This document shows, in pieces, positions 55,271-64,000 of a DNA stretch of 64,000 nucleotides. Under the pieces are notes generated by a model, which worked only from the letters and a program-made list of their open reading frames with translations, made no database searches and was not told where the DNA came from. The stretch is from Piliocolobus tephrosceles (Eukaryota > Chordata > Mammalia > Primates > Cercopithecidae). The stretch is taken from the NCBI RefSeq assembly GCF_002776525.5, contig NC_045436.1:164810756-164874755 (forward strand). The letters run 5' to 3'. Made by a program: the position numbers and the translations under genes. The number at the start of each line of letters is the position of its first letter. The first letter of the stretch is position 1.

Positions 55271-57509
55271 ATAAGTAGTCTCCTTGCAGAGCTCATTATT
55301 AACAACCACATCCAGCTCCATTAAAGATAAGGTTTCTGTGCTGAAAGGTTCAAGGTGGGAACAGAGATACACAAACAGAAACCTCATAAAATGTGATGAT
55401 AGTGGTGTAATTAAAACAAAAGATATAGCAACTAACTCTGTTTACTGGAGCTGGGGAGAACATCAGAGAGTGTGTGTGTCATGAGATTTTAGGGATGATT
55501 AAAAGTTTTCCAAGTAGAAAAAGAAGAAAAATACCTAGGATAAAAGGAGGGAGAATTTCAATAATCAGTCTCCTCTGTGAATTAGCATATACTAGCTTTC
55601 AACAATTCTCATCCATACCCTTTCTTGCAGATACAATTTTAGCATTTTGGGGCCAAGCCTTAAACCTGTGTACAATTTCAGCATTTTGGAGCCAAGCCTT
55701 AAACCTGTGTCACTGTCTGAAACCATAGCAAGTAAAATGCTGTCTAAGTACATTATAGGGTAGCAATTAGAATAACAGAAGGCAGTAAACACATGCTGCT
55801 AAAGGCAATTATTTCAAAGTACAGTCATTTATTTTGGCTACTTGTAGTCGGGGCCAAGAGGCATGTCACCCATTTGGCCTGTGACTATCCTCTCTTATGC
55901 TCCTCTCGGATAGCGGCTTCAGTGCACATGAAAAATACCTCATTTTCAATCTTCCTTCCCTCTTCAGTGTTGCTGACTAAACCTCCTCCAGTAGGCGATA
56001 AATGGAACCTTTTCCATAGGGCCACAGTAATAATTTAGAGATTTCTATACACCCACTGATTTCAACATGCTCCACAATGGTTGGATTTCAATTTTGCTTG
56101 ACATCCCACAGCTGTAAAGGATTAATCCCCAGCGCTGTACTCAGCAATGTCAATTTTTTCATAGGCTGTGCATGTCCATCAGTTTACTCTCCTGGAAAGC
56201 AGGTATCTGCCACTGCTGGTATGCATGCTGCTGAAAACCAACACACCTCTTCCAGGCACTGTTTGATGTCAGAGATACAAAGCCTCTTGTCAGCTACAGA
56301 TATTTTCTAATTAGCTTAGATTATTTTAGAGGTTTGCGTATCTCCCAAACAGTAGAGCTCTTTAAGTGGTTCTGTGACAAACGCCTAGGAACGATGCTTT
56401 TACTTACTCCCAAGAAATCAGTGACATTTAGGAAAATGATTGGCCTAAAAGTCTCCATTTCTCTCTAAATTTAGTTGAAAGTTCTTCTATGTATAATGCT
56501 ACTTCCACTGAACTCTGCCTAAAGGGAAACCACACTCTACATGTTCCTCTTCATCAATTTTTATTATAAAGAAACAGGAAAAAAAAGTCTGTGCTTATGT
56601 TACCCTCCAGAGGAATCTGTAACTTTCCGAACTCACTCCACAGCGTGACGTCATTAGAGAGAATGCAAAGGGTTTCTATTGCCCTTTGACTTTAGTAGAA
56701 GTCTGACTTTTCCATGCATTTATCCATTAAGCACCCCACTTTCTAGATGAAGGAATAAGTACAGTGGTAGATTTTCCACAATTCATTTTGGATTTGTGTT
56801 CTCCCAAAGAGGAACTGCACTGGCCATTAGGAACTTTGCCTGCCACATCCTCTGAGCCATAAAAGTGAATCTTCTCCGTCTGGTGAATTTCACAGGAGTC
56901 CTTTCTATAACATTTCTGATAAGAAACTTTCCTATTAATGCTTATTGAGGAAGGTTACTAAGGAAACGAGACCCAGGTAGTAGCAATTCGTATCAAGGTT
57001 AACAAAATGTACAAACATAATCTTTGCCTGGCTCAATGATTTAAATCATTTTCTCAGAAGATGGAGTTAAGACTCTTTTCACAAGTATCTCCTAAGAGGG
57101 CTCCAGGCCAAACGCCTGCCTTCTGTCTTTTGCCCTATCAAGCCTGCACCTCTGAAGGGATGTGAGACCAGAAAGCAGAGAATACCATGAGAAGAGCCAA
57201 AGCTATCTCCTATAACACATGCAAATTATACCATTATTTTTAGATAATTCTATATTTTATCAGTTTGGTGATTAAATTACAATTATTAATGTTCTTAATA
57301 TACAGTGTGATTAGTGTACTTAAAATAACTATAATAGTATCCAAAGTGTCTTCCATATGCCTCTCCTTATTTGACCGCATTCATGGCAGATAAGGCACAG
57401 CTCTTTACTGCCATATCTGAAGGTCATGGGCACTGAAATGAATGAGCGTAAACAGCTCGTTCCAGGTCATATGGTTGGTTGGTGAGGAGACTACAGACTA
57501 GCGGCAGGA
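55271..57509. other. Intron stretch with a 39-bp tandem duplication, otherwise unassigned
   Basis: No repeat family recognised over about 2.2 kb. A 39-bp unit is duplicated in tandem at 55632-55670 and 55671-55709. Repeat-poor intron like this may include conserved noncoding DNA, but that cannot be judged from one sequence. Confidence 0.45.
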
Positions 57510-57730
57510 CATAGGCTTTGAAACCAAGCAAACCTGGAATGAAATAATATCCCTCTGCCATATACTAGATATAAGATCTCAGGCTTCAATTCCTGATCAA
57601 CTACTTACAAGCTATATGTCTTGGACCCTTTCCTTAGCCTCTCTGAACCTTAGTTTCCAGAACTATAAAATGGGATCATACATTATACAGTTGTTAAAAC
57701 CACAGATGATGAGTATAGTGTGTCTGAGTC
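57510..57730 (+). repeat. MIR SINE(s), sense, with partly duplicated core
   Basis: GGCTTTGAAACCAAGCAAACCTGG, 'cctctgccatatactagata' and, repeated further on, CAACTACTTACAAGCTATATG, then CTCTGAACCTTAGTTTCCAG and ACTATAAAATGGGATC. The core appears twice, suggesting two adjacent MIRs or an internal duplication. Confidence 0.6.
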
Positions 57731-57957
57731 AAGCATACATTGCTGATCATAACAATTCAATAAGCTATATTCAGATGATTATAAATCAACAGTGGTGTCA
57801 GTGACAAGAACTAGATAGAACACCCACTCTCAAGAGGGTCACTGTGGTGTCGAAGGAAGAATATGGAATCTGAAGAAAGAAAACTGAGATAGCAGTTCTT
57901 GGTCTTTTACTTCATGCATCTATTATGCTGAGTGAGTTATTTAGCCCCAATAAGTCT

Positions 57958-58075
57958 GTTTTTCTTTTCTCCCTTTATTCTTTTCTTTTTCCTTTCTTTT
58001 CTTCCATGTTTTCTGTGTTTTTCTATTCTTTCTTTTTTCTTATCTTCCTTCTCTTTAATGTTCTTTATATCTTTC
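57958..58075 (+). repeat. Polypyrimidine (T/C-rich) tract
   Basis: About 115 bases that are overwhelmingly T and C on the plus strand, with few purines, including CTTTTCTCCC and TCCTTTCTTTTC motifs. 57731-57957 and 58076-58567 show nothing else. Confidence 0.8.
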
Positions 58076-58567
58076 TTTAAAAAATGTAACACTACTAATC
58101 AAACTGTATACATCAGAATTGTGAGGCTGAGTGAACTTTAATTTATATAAAAATGTTTTGATATAATAGGTGCTATGCAAATGCTAGCAGTTGTTTGCGT
58201 TATTCTAACTTCGGATACGTGTTCTTTTCACTATATTATTCTATTCAGTTCTATTAAAAGCTATCCTGTCTAGCATCTTATAAATTTGTAAATAGTGGCC
58301 ATTGGTTTTTTTGTAAGAGGTTGTTTAACTTCTTGCCTTGGCTGTTAGGATGCTCAAAGTCTAATTTAAAACCCATATTTATTAATCATAAAAAGATTTA
58401 GAATACATTTCTTTAACCTGCTTTTATTTTCTTAGATTCCTCTCTCATTTTTTATCTATTGTTTTATTCTTCTGCAGTGAGTACATTTTTTGAGCATCAC
58501 CTTAAATAAAGCAGCAAGAGATGAATAAAGCCATAACTATGTGATAATAATAAACTAAAAGTAAACT

Positions 58568-58838
58568 TTTTTTTTTTTTTTTTTTTGAGACGAAGTCTCA
58601 CACTGTCAGCCAGGCTGGAGTGCAGTGGCACAATCTCAGCTCACTGCAAGCTCCACCTCCCAGGTTCATGCCATTCTCCTGCCTCAGCCTCCTGAGTAGC
58701 TGGGACCACAGGTGCCTGCCACCACTCCCAGCCAATTTTTTTTTTTTTGTATTTTTAGTAGAGACGGCATTTCACTGTGCTACCCAGGATGGTCTCGATC
58801 TCCTGACCTTGTGATCCACCCGCCTCGGCCTCCCAAGA
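58568..58838 (-). repeat. AluY-like SINE, antisense, 5'-truncated
   Basis: T tail of about 24, right arm and most of the left arm. The element stops at GCCTCGGCCTCCCAAG, lacking about 40 bases of the Alu head. The linker T run is expanded to 12. AAACTTTT occurs on both sides (before the tail and after the break), consistent with insertion of a truncated copy. Confidence 0.9.
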
Positions 58839-58929
58839 GAAAACTTTTAAACATTATGTATTTTTATACATCTGATTTCTTACAGGGGTGAAAGTTTATT
58901 TTCTCCTAAGGGTAATTCAACTGAATACT

Positions 58930-59010
58930 GGTAAACATTTATTGAATGCCCATGTAATGTAAGGCACATCGAGGATTCCTGAGAGTGAAAGACAGATCCT
59001 TGTCAAAAAA
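58930..59010 (-). repeat. L2 LINE terminus, antisense
   Basis: AACATTTATTGAATGCCCATG, 'taaggcacatcgaggattcc' fits the antisense L2 end. 59011-59569 is unassigned. Confidence 0.5.
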
Positions 59011-59569
59011 AGGTCTAATCAAATACAGAAAATCACACATAGGTGTGAAGCATTAGGTGTTATAAGGTCAGTAAGTGTCAAGAATATACAAGAAGGCTTG
59101 GCACAAGGGCTGGTCACATAACTAATGAGCATTGCTGAGAAATAATGTAAATTGCCATTTACCTTCTTCATTCCATTCCAATCATAAGCACTATAACCTT
59201 CCTATTTGCTCTGAAATAAAATAATAAAAGGAGGATATTACTTAATATGGAACTAAAAGAACTGAATGCCATCCCATAGATTTGTGAATTTAGGCAAATA
59301 ATTCAACCAGTTTCCACATCTATGAAATGAAATTGGACTACCTAAAGTTTTTTTAAACTGTAAGGTTTCTATCTCAGAAATCGCTTCAACTTACCCCTCT
59401 CAAGTAATCAACTATGTCTACTCAAAATTTTTCTTCACGCTATTCAAGAAAGTTTCTTAGAAGATGATAAGCAGATTTTTCAATATCTTGGATTGAATGG
59501 GACTTGTTGGAAAATCATTTTATCAAGTTGAAAGAGTGCTCAAGATAGAAGTCGCCCCAGCATTAATCA

Positions 59570-59680
59570 GAACCAATCCCTTCATTTGACAGATGAGGAA
59601 CCTGAGACTCAGAAGGCATGAGGGAACCACACAAGGGCAGACTGTCAGTTGCAGAATTGATGATTGGAGGCTTCCAATAC
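59570..59680 (-). repeat. MIR SINE fragment, antisense
   Basis: CTTCATTTGACAGATGAGGAACCTGAGACTCAGAAGG and 'gcagactgtcagttgcagaa' form the antisense MIR 3' half. Confidence 0.75.
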
Positions 59681-61376
59681 CTAACAGGGTATCAGTGTTT
59701 GTTCACAGAGACCTAGTTTCTAGATAAGAGGGAAATAGAGACCCACTGTACTCTGTTCTGGGAAGACTTCATATTAATAGCTGTTTGAGGGACAAAGGCT
59801 ATATTTATTAGGACTTAGTTACAGACAATAGACACATTTTGCCACATTTAAGAAAGGGTTGTGTTATCACAGTTTAAGTGGCATAGAAGCTAGTCGGAAG
59901 GTCTGGATGAAAGGGCTGCAGGTGAGGCTTCTAGTAACAACCCCTAGCCACCAGACCTCTGCCATGCCAAGGAAGCTGCCACTGCAGTACGACAACCCTC
60001 CATCCCCAGGAGTTATAATCACAGAACCATGCTTCCTCTACCCTGGGCCTGCCTCTCTCCCCTCCATGCCAAATTCAAGGGGAGCTGAAATCCAGAATAC
60101 TACCTGCAAAGGGATTGAAAGTAGTGTTTCACTTTCCAGTCTCTGCAATAAAGGATGACCCTGAAGATGGAGGTTGAAAAAGATGAGTCAATTCAGATCA
60201 TTTCCCAGAAATCAAAGAGGGTGGCACATAATAGGATTACACGACCCAAACCATGGCATGTGAGGAATAGCATAAGGCAGGGATGACAAATAGACTTTAT
60301 CTTGCCAGCCAGCTGTAGCTAATTGGCTGCCAAAATCACAAAATTGAGAAAGATTTTGAGGATGTGCCTGGGCTCAGAAGGATAAAGCCCTGTGACTAAT
60401 TAGTGACATCTGCCAGAAGTATGGGCATGAAGCTATCAGAGTTATATTAATGCCTCGTGTATCCTATAATCAGTTGCTGCCTGACCCGCTTAGCAGATTA
60501 TTTTGTAATGTCTTGTGGCACTCTTCTTGTTGTTGTTTCATTATACCTTGATCGATTTATTTACATTATCATGATGATTATACCTTCTTGACTAAGGTGA
60601 ACTATAAATTATTTGTGATTTTAATCATCTCTACACCTGCAGAGTACTTGATATACCTTAAATAAGTGTCTGTTGATTTGACTTCAAAATTTCAATTATT
60701 CCATCAACAAAACACTAATGTAATATTCACTTTGCACTAAACCACATTGATTTCATGGTCTCAGGCTGAGTGAGACCCAAGATTTTAAGAAATCTTTCCA
60801 ACTCTCCTCTACGAAAATAACATGTTTCTTTCTTAGAGAATCCTAAAAAGTTGATTTTGAACACCTTAAAAGGTGTGCTTGTTTTTGGATTGTGAACTCT
60901 GTTTGTTACTTTGAGCTTCTCCAGGTTTCTTGCCATCATTTTTGATCTTGAGCTCTTGTGTTCACTTGAGCTAATACTCATTCTTAAAGATAACTTTGCT
61001 CTGAGACATACATCACATGGAATGGATATGCTCATAGCTTGGAAATGGGATGTTAATTTGTGATTCCTGCACAATGCCTTTTTAAAAAATCCTGCGCAGA
61101 AAGGATACCTGTTTCTCGAGAAAAACACAGGGAAGCGTTCTCCGTGACTCTACTTGCTAACCTGCATGGCCCACTCTCAATAGGGTGGGCCTATTGAATG
61201 AAATTCTCCTAGAATTACATTTCTAGGAGAAGAAGAAGAATCAGGGCTGGTCAATTTTGATAATGACTCTCCTTTGATAGCTCTTCATGGGAAGAGTTCT
61301 TGAGTTTGGGGGAACATTAATAAGGTGAGAATGAGCATGTGTGTCTACAAAATGCAGAGATGGCCCTTACTAACAG
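59681..61376. other. Intron stretch with hairpin cluster, otherwise unassigned
   Basis: No repeat family recognised. A 133-codon open frame lies on the minus strand at 60727-61128 without recognisable domain. A cluster of perfect inverted repeats follows at 61168-61231. Confidence 0.45.
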
Positions 61377-61422
61377 CATTCATTCATTCAGTAAATTACA
61401 GTGTATTTATTGAATATTTATT
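61377..61422 (-). repeat. L2 LINE terminus, antisense (left part of an Alu-split copy)
   Basis: CATTCATTCATTCAGTAAATTACAG then TATTTATTGAATATTTATT is the antisense L2 end, continued after the Alu at 61705. Confidence 0.65.
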
Positions 61423-61704
61423 TATTTTTGAGATGCAGTCTCACTCTGTCACCCAAGATGGAGTGCGATTTTAGCTCACTGCAACCTCTGCCTCCTGGGC
61501 TCAACCAATCCTCCTGCCTCAGCCTCTCAAGTCGCTGGGACCACAGATGTCCACCATCATGCCGGGCTAATTTTTGTATATTGAGTAGAGATGGGATTTC
61601 ACCATGTTACCCAGGCTGGTTTCAAACTCCTGAGCTCAAGTGATCCACCTGCCTCAGCCTCCCAAAGTGTTGGGATTACAGGTGTTAGCCACTGCACCTG
61701 GTCC
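61423..61704 (-). repeat. Alu (J/S-like) SINE, antisense, with perfect target-site duplication
   Basis: Complement of a full Alu ending GCCACTGCACCTGGTCC. The 18-base repeat ATTTATTGAATATTTATT is identical at 61405-61422 and 61705-61722. The Alu body is fairly diverged, with a short internal deletion. Confidence 0.93.
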
Positions 61705-61975
61705 ATTTATTGAATATTTATTATGCACTGTGCTAGGTTCCAACCATATAGAAGTCTCAAGTTGCTTTTAATCATTATGAAGTCAAACAGACAGATGCTA
61801 CAGAAAGGTAAATGTGCAATCAGTGACTAAGCCACTATGAGGTTCCCTGAAGAGAGACACAGAAACCCTTAGAGTGGATAATAGAGGAGGAACAGGTAAC
61901 TCACACTTGACTGCAAGGAAAGACAGTTGAGTCAAACAAAGATTCAAATGCGGACTCATTAGGAAACCTTAGCAA
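61705..61975 (-). repeat. L2 LINE 3' region, antisense (right part of the Alu-split copy)
   Basis: TTATGCACTGTGCTAGGTTCC and 'gctacagaaaggtaaatgtg', then AGGTTCCCTGAAGAGAGACAC, continue the antisense L2 interrupted by the Alu. Confidence 0.6.
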
Positions 61976-61979
61976 GGGG

Positions 61980-62340
61980 TCTGATCTGGATGTTTGTGTC
62001 CCTCCAAAATTCATATTTTCAAACTTTAATTCTCAAGATGATGGTATTAAGAGGTGAGGGTTTTGGGAAGTGACTAAGTCATGAGGGCTCCATTCTCATA
62101 AATGGGATTAGTGCCCTTATTAAAAGAGGACTGGGGAAGCTTATTCAGCCATTCCACCATGGAAAGGCACAGCAAGATGGTGTCATCTATGAGCAACAGG
62201 TCCTTACTAGACACAGAATCTCCCAGCACTTGATCTTAGACATCCCGGCCTCCAGAACTATGAGCAATAAATTCTGCTTTTCATTAATTACTTATTCAAA
62301 GGTATTTTATTATAGCAGCCTAAACAAACCAAGACAGTAA
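61980..62340 (+). mobile_element. MaLR-type (MLT1-like) solo LTR
   Basis: Landmarks in order: TGGATGTTTGTGTCCCTCCA, AATTCATATTTTCAAACTTTAA, GTCATGAGGGCTCCATTCTC, AATGGGATTAGTGCCCTTATTAAAAGAGG, 'ccattccaccatggaaaggc', CCGGCCTCCAGAACTATGAG and TATAGCAGCCTAAACAAACCAAGACAG. Near-complete, no internal region. Confidence 0.75.
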
Positions 62341-63757
62341 GTTAGACAATTTCAGAGTCCTCACATCTGAAGAATGCTTTCATATTAAATTAATAATGAA
62401 TTTTTTAGATCTGGCATGAAATTATTATGACAGACCAGTTATTCAAAAGTGTTATAAAGCCAGGTGATGGGAAGACTTATGCTTTCTATTAACATAAATG
62501 ATTTATAATGGGAAATCAGTCTCTTAGTATTTCTGAACTTTACATGGTTTCTTATGACTTTGAACATATAGTTTTGTTTCAGCAAAATTTATGTCTTGTC
62601 AAGGTAACAATTACTAGATAGTAAAATTTTATATTTCAGAGGGAAAGAATAAGTATGATCATAACTTTAGTATGTACATTGTGATAATTGAATTCAGAAT
62701 CACTGTTATATAAAGGAGTTTTGAGATAATGAATATGTCATTCTAAATCTGGATAAAATTAAATGCCCTTTGTTCTTTGAATATTTAAATACATATACAT
62801 GCCTAGATATAATCTCTTTCTTTACTTTCTTCTTTTGTGAGTCGCCATCATTTTGAGGAAAAAAATACCTTGATAAAGATTATGGTTGAAATATTTAATA
62901 TTATATCAATCTCTTGTACTTCAAGTTTATTGTAGATCAATAATAAAAGCAGAAGTCACTTTTTTTCTTTTTTCTGTTAAGAAATGTATTTGTAGTCCAG
63001 CTAGATATTTCCTTGATAATATTTTTTCATCAATATATCACTTATAAATATTTCCCTTATATTTATTGCGTACCCACTCCGTGCTAGGCACCATATCATT
63101 GGAAGAGGTGTAGCAGTAAGCAAAGCATATATTATTATTGTTGCTGGAGAAAGGCCAACTTTGCCTTTTAACAAATTTACTTTATATCTAAAACAAGAAA
63201 CAAAGAGAGAAAAGAAAAGAAAGGAAGCCAGCCATCCTGGGCCCTTTAGAATAAATAGTTTTTGACTGGTCAGTTTTAAAGTCTATTGTGCTATCTCCAA
63301 CTACTTAAGTAAACCCAGATTTTTCTCCCCTCATTTTCTTGCTTTCTTCCATAAGATAAGTAAATTCATTAGCTCAGTAAAACAGTGTAGTCCAGATCCA
63401 ACACTCAGACACTTGGAATATGTTGTTAGTTAGGTCTCAATTATATAGAAACATTTCTACCTTTAAACAGACTTAGATGGCACCTATTGAAAAAACATGT
63501 ATGAGTGTGCGTATGGAAGTGTGTGGGGAGGAGGAATAGAATTTAGTTGTTTATTAAGAAGGAAACTGCATGACCAGAAGCTGCTGGTTCTCATTTAAGA
63601 CTTAAAAAATATCTTTTACTTAATCATTTCTAGAGGATCAAACATTTTCTCCTTAGTATTAATTTCTTATTTAATCTCATTTCCAAGGATTTTTGAATAA
63701 TTCATCTAATACTTCTACCAAATTTCTTAAAATATTTAGAATTTCCTGGATTAACAG
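62341..63757. other. AT-rich intron stretch with a weak L2 terminus at about 63045-63135
   Basis: Mostly unassigned. TTTATTGCGTACCCACTCCGTGC then TAGGCACCATATCATTGG (63062-63102) is an antisense L2 end. A purine-rich run lies at about 63189-63228. Confidence 0.5.
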
Positions 63758-64000
63758 TGTGTTAGTCAACTTGGGCTTCTATAGAAGATGACGGAGTAGG
63801 TAGCTTAAACAACTTATTTTTCACCATTCTGGAGGCTGCAAGTCAGACCAGGGTACCAGCATGGTTGGTTTGTGGTGAGGGCTCTCTTCCTGGCTGGCTG
63901 ATGGCTGCTTTCCCACTGTGTGCTCACATGATCTCACGTCTGTGCATGTATAGGCAGGGGCGAGGGGTGAGGGTGGGGAGAGACAGAGAGAGCTCTCTGA
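63758..64000 (-). mobile_element. MaLR-type (MLT1-like) LTR, antisense, cut by the window edge
   Basis: GTTAGTCAACTTGGGCTTCTATAGAAG, 'ttttcaccattctggaggct', GTGAGGGCTCTCTTCCTGGC and CACTGTGTGCTCACATGATC are the complement of the same LTR type as 61980-62340. It continues beyond the window. Confidence 0.65.

Overview
The window is primate genomic DNA, AT-rich and dominated by interspersed repeats. It holds one recognisable protein-coding exon. The youngest Alus (1-292, 294-583, 28203-28500, 47974-48278) carry AluY variants typical of cercopithecid lineages. Examples are GATCCGGCCACTGC in the right arm, ACTAGCCGGGCGAGG in the middle, and CAAGCC instead of CACGCC near the head. I therefore infer an Old World monkey (macaque, baboon or vervet type) rather than human.

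The single exon is at 31321-31432 on the + strand. It encodes a 37-residue N-terminus (starting MLTLEWESEG, ending GLIDFSE) followed by a GT donor. I recognise it as an alternative first coding exon of KCNIP4 (KChIP4, a Kv4 potassium-channel auxiliary subunit). It is the membrane-anchored type of N-terminus that replaces the soluble or acylated N-termini of other isoforms. A short CpG-dense block (about 30888-31198) lies just upstream and is the likely promoter and 5' UTR. Three upstream ORFs precede the main start codon, the last overlapping it. Everything downstream (31433-64000) is the first intron of this isoform. Everything upstream is 5' flank, probably also intron of longer KCNIP4 transcripts, because the gene is very large and has several alternative first exons.

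The rest is repeat strata. There are 14 Alus or Alu fragments (3 plus, 11 minus), two clear antisense L1 pieces (1263-2030 and a 5'-truncated primate L1 at 45550-47205 with target-site duplication), many old L2 and MIR fragments, and MaLR-type solo LTRs (6405-6645, 22010-22450, 22793-23180, 61980-62340, 63758-64000). DNA transposon relics are MER5-like copies, two other hAT-type elements and a near full-length Tigger1 at 40733-43396 flanked by TA.

The most unusual structure is inside the Tigger1 copy. A 229-bp piece of its own transposase region has been copied in inverted orientation about 460 bp upstream (41909-42137 versus 42600-42828), making a large foldback. Both arms share changes away from the family sequence, so the copying happened after the transposon had landed and begun to decay. 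Other local structure includes competing hairpins at 29791-29864 and 61168-61231 and several short tandem duplications. I found no RNA genes, CRISPR arrays or prokaryotic features.
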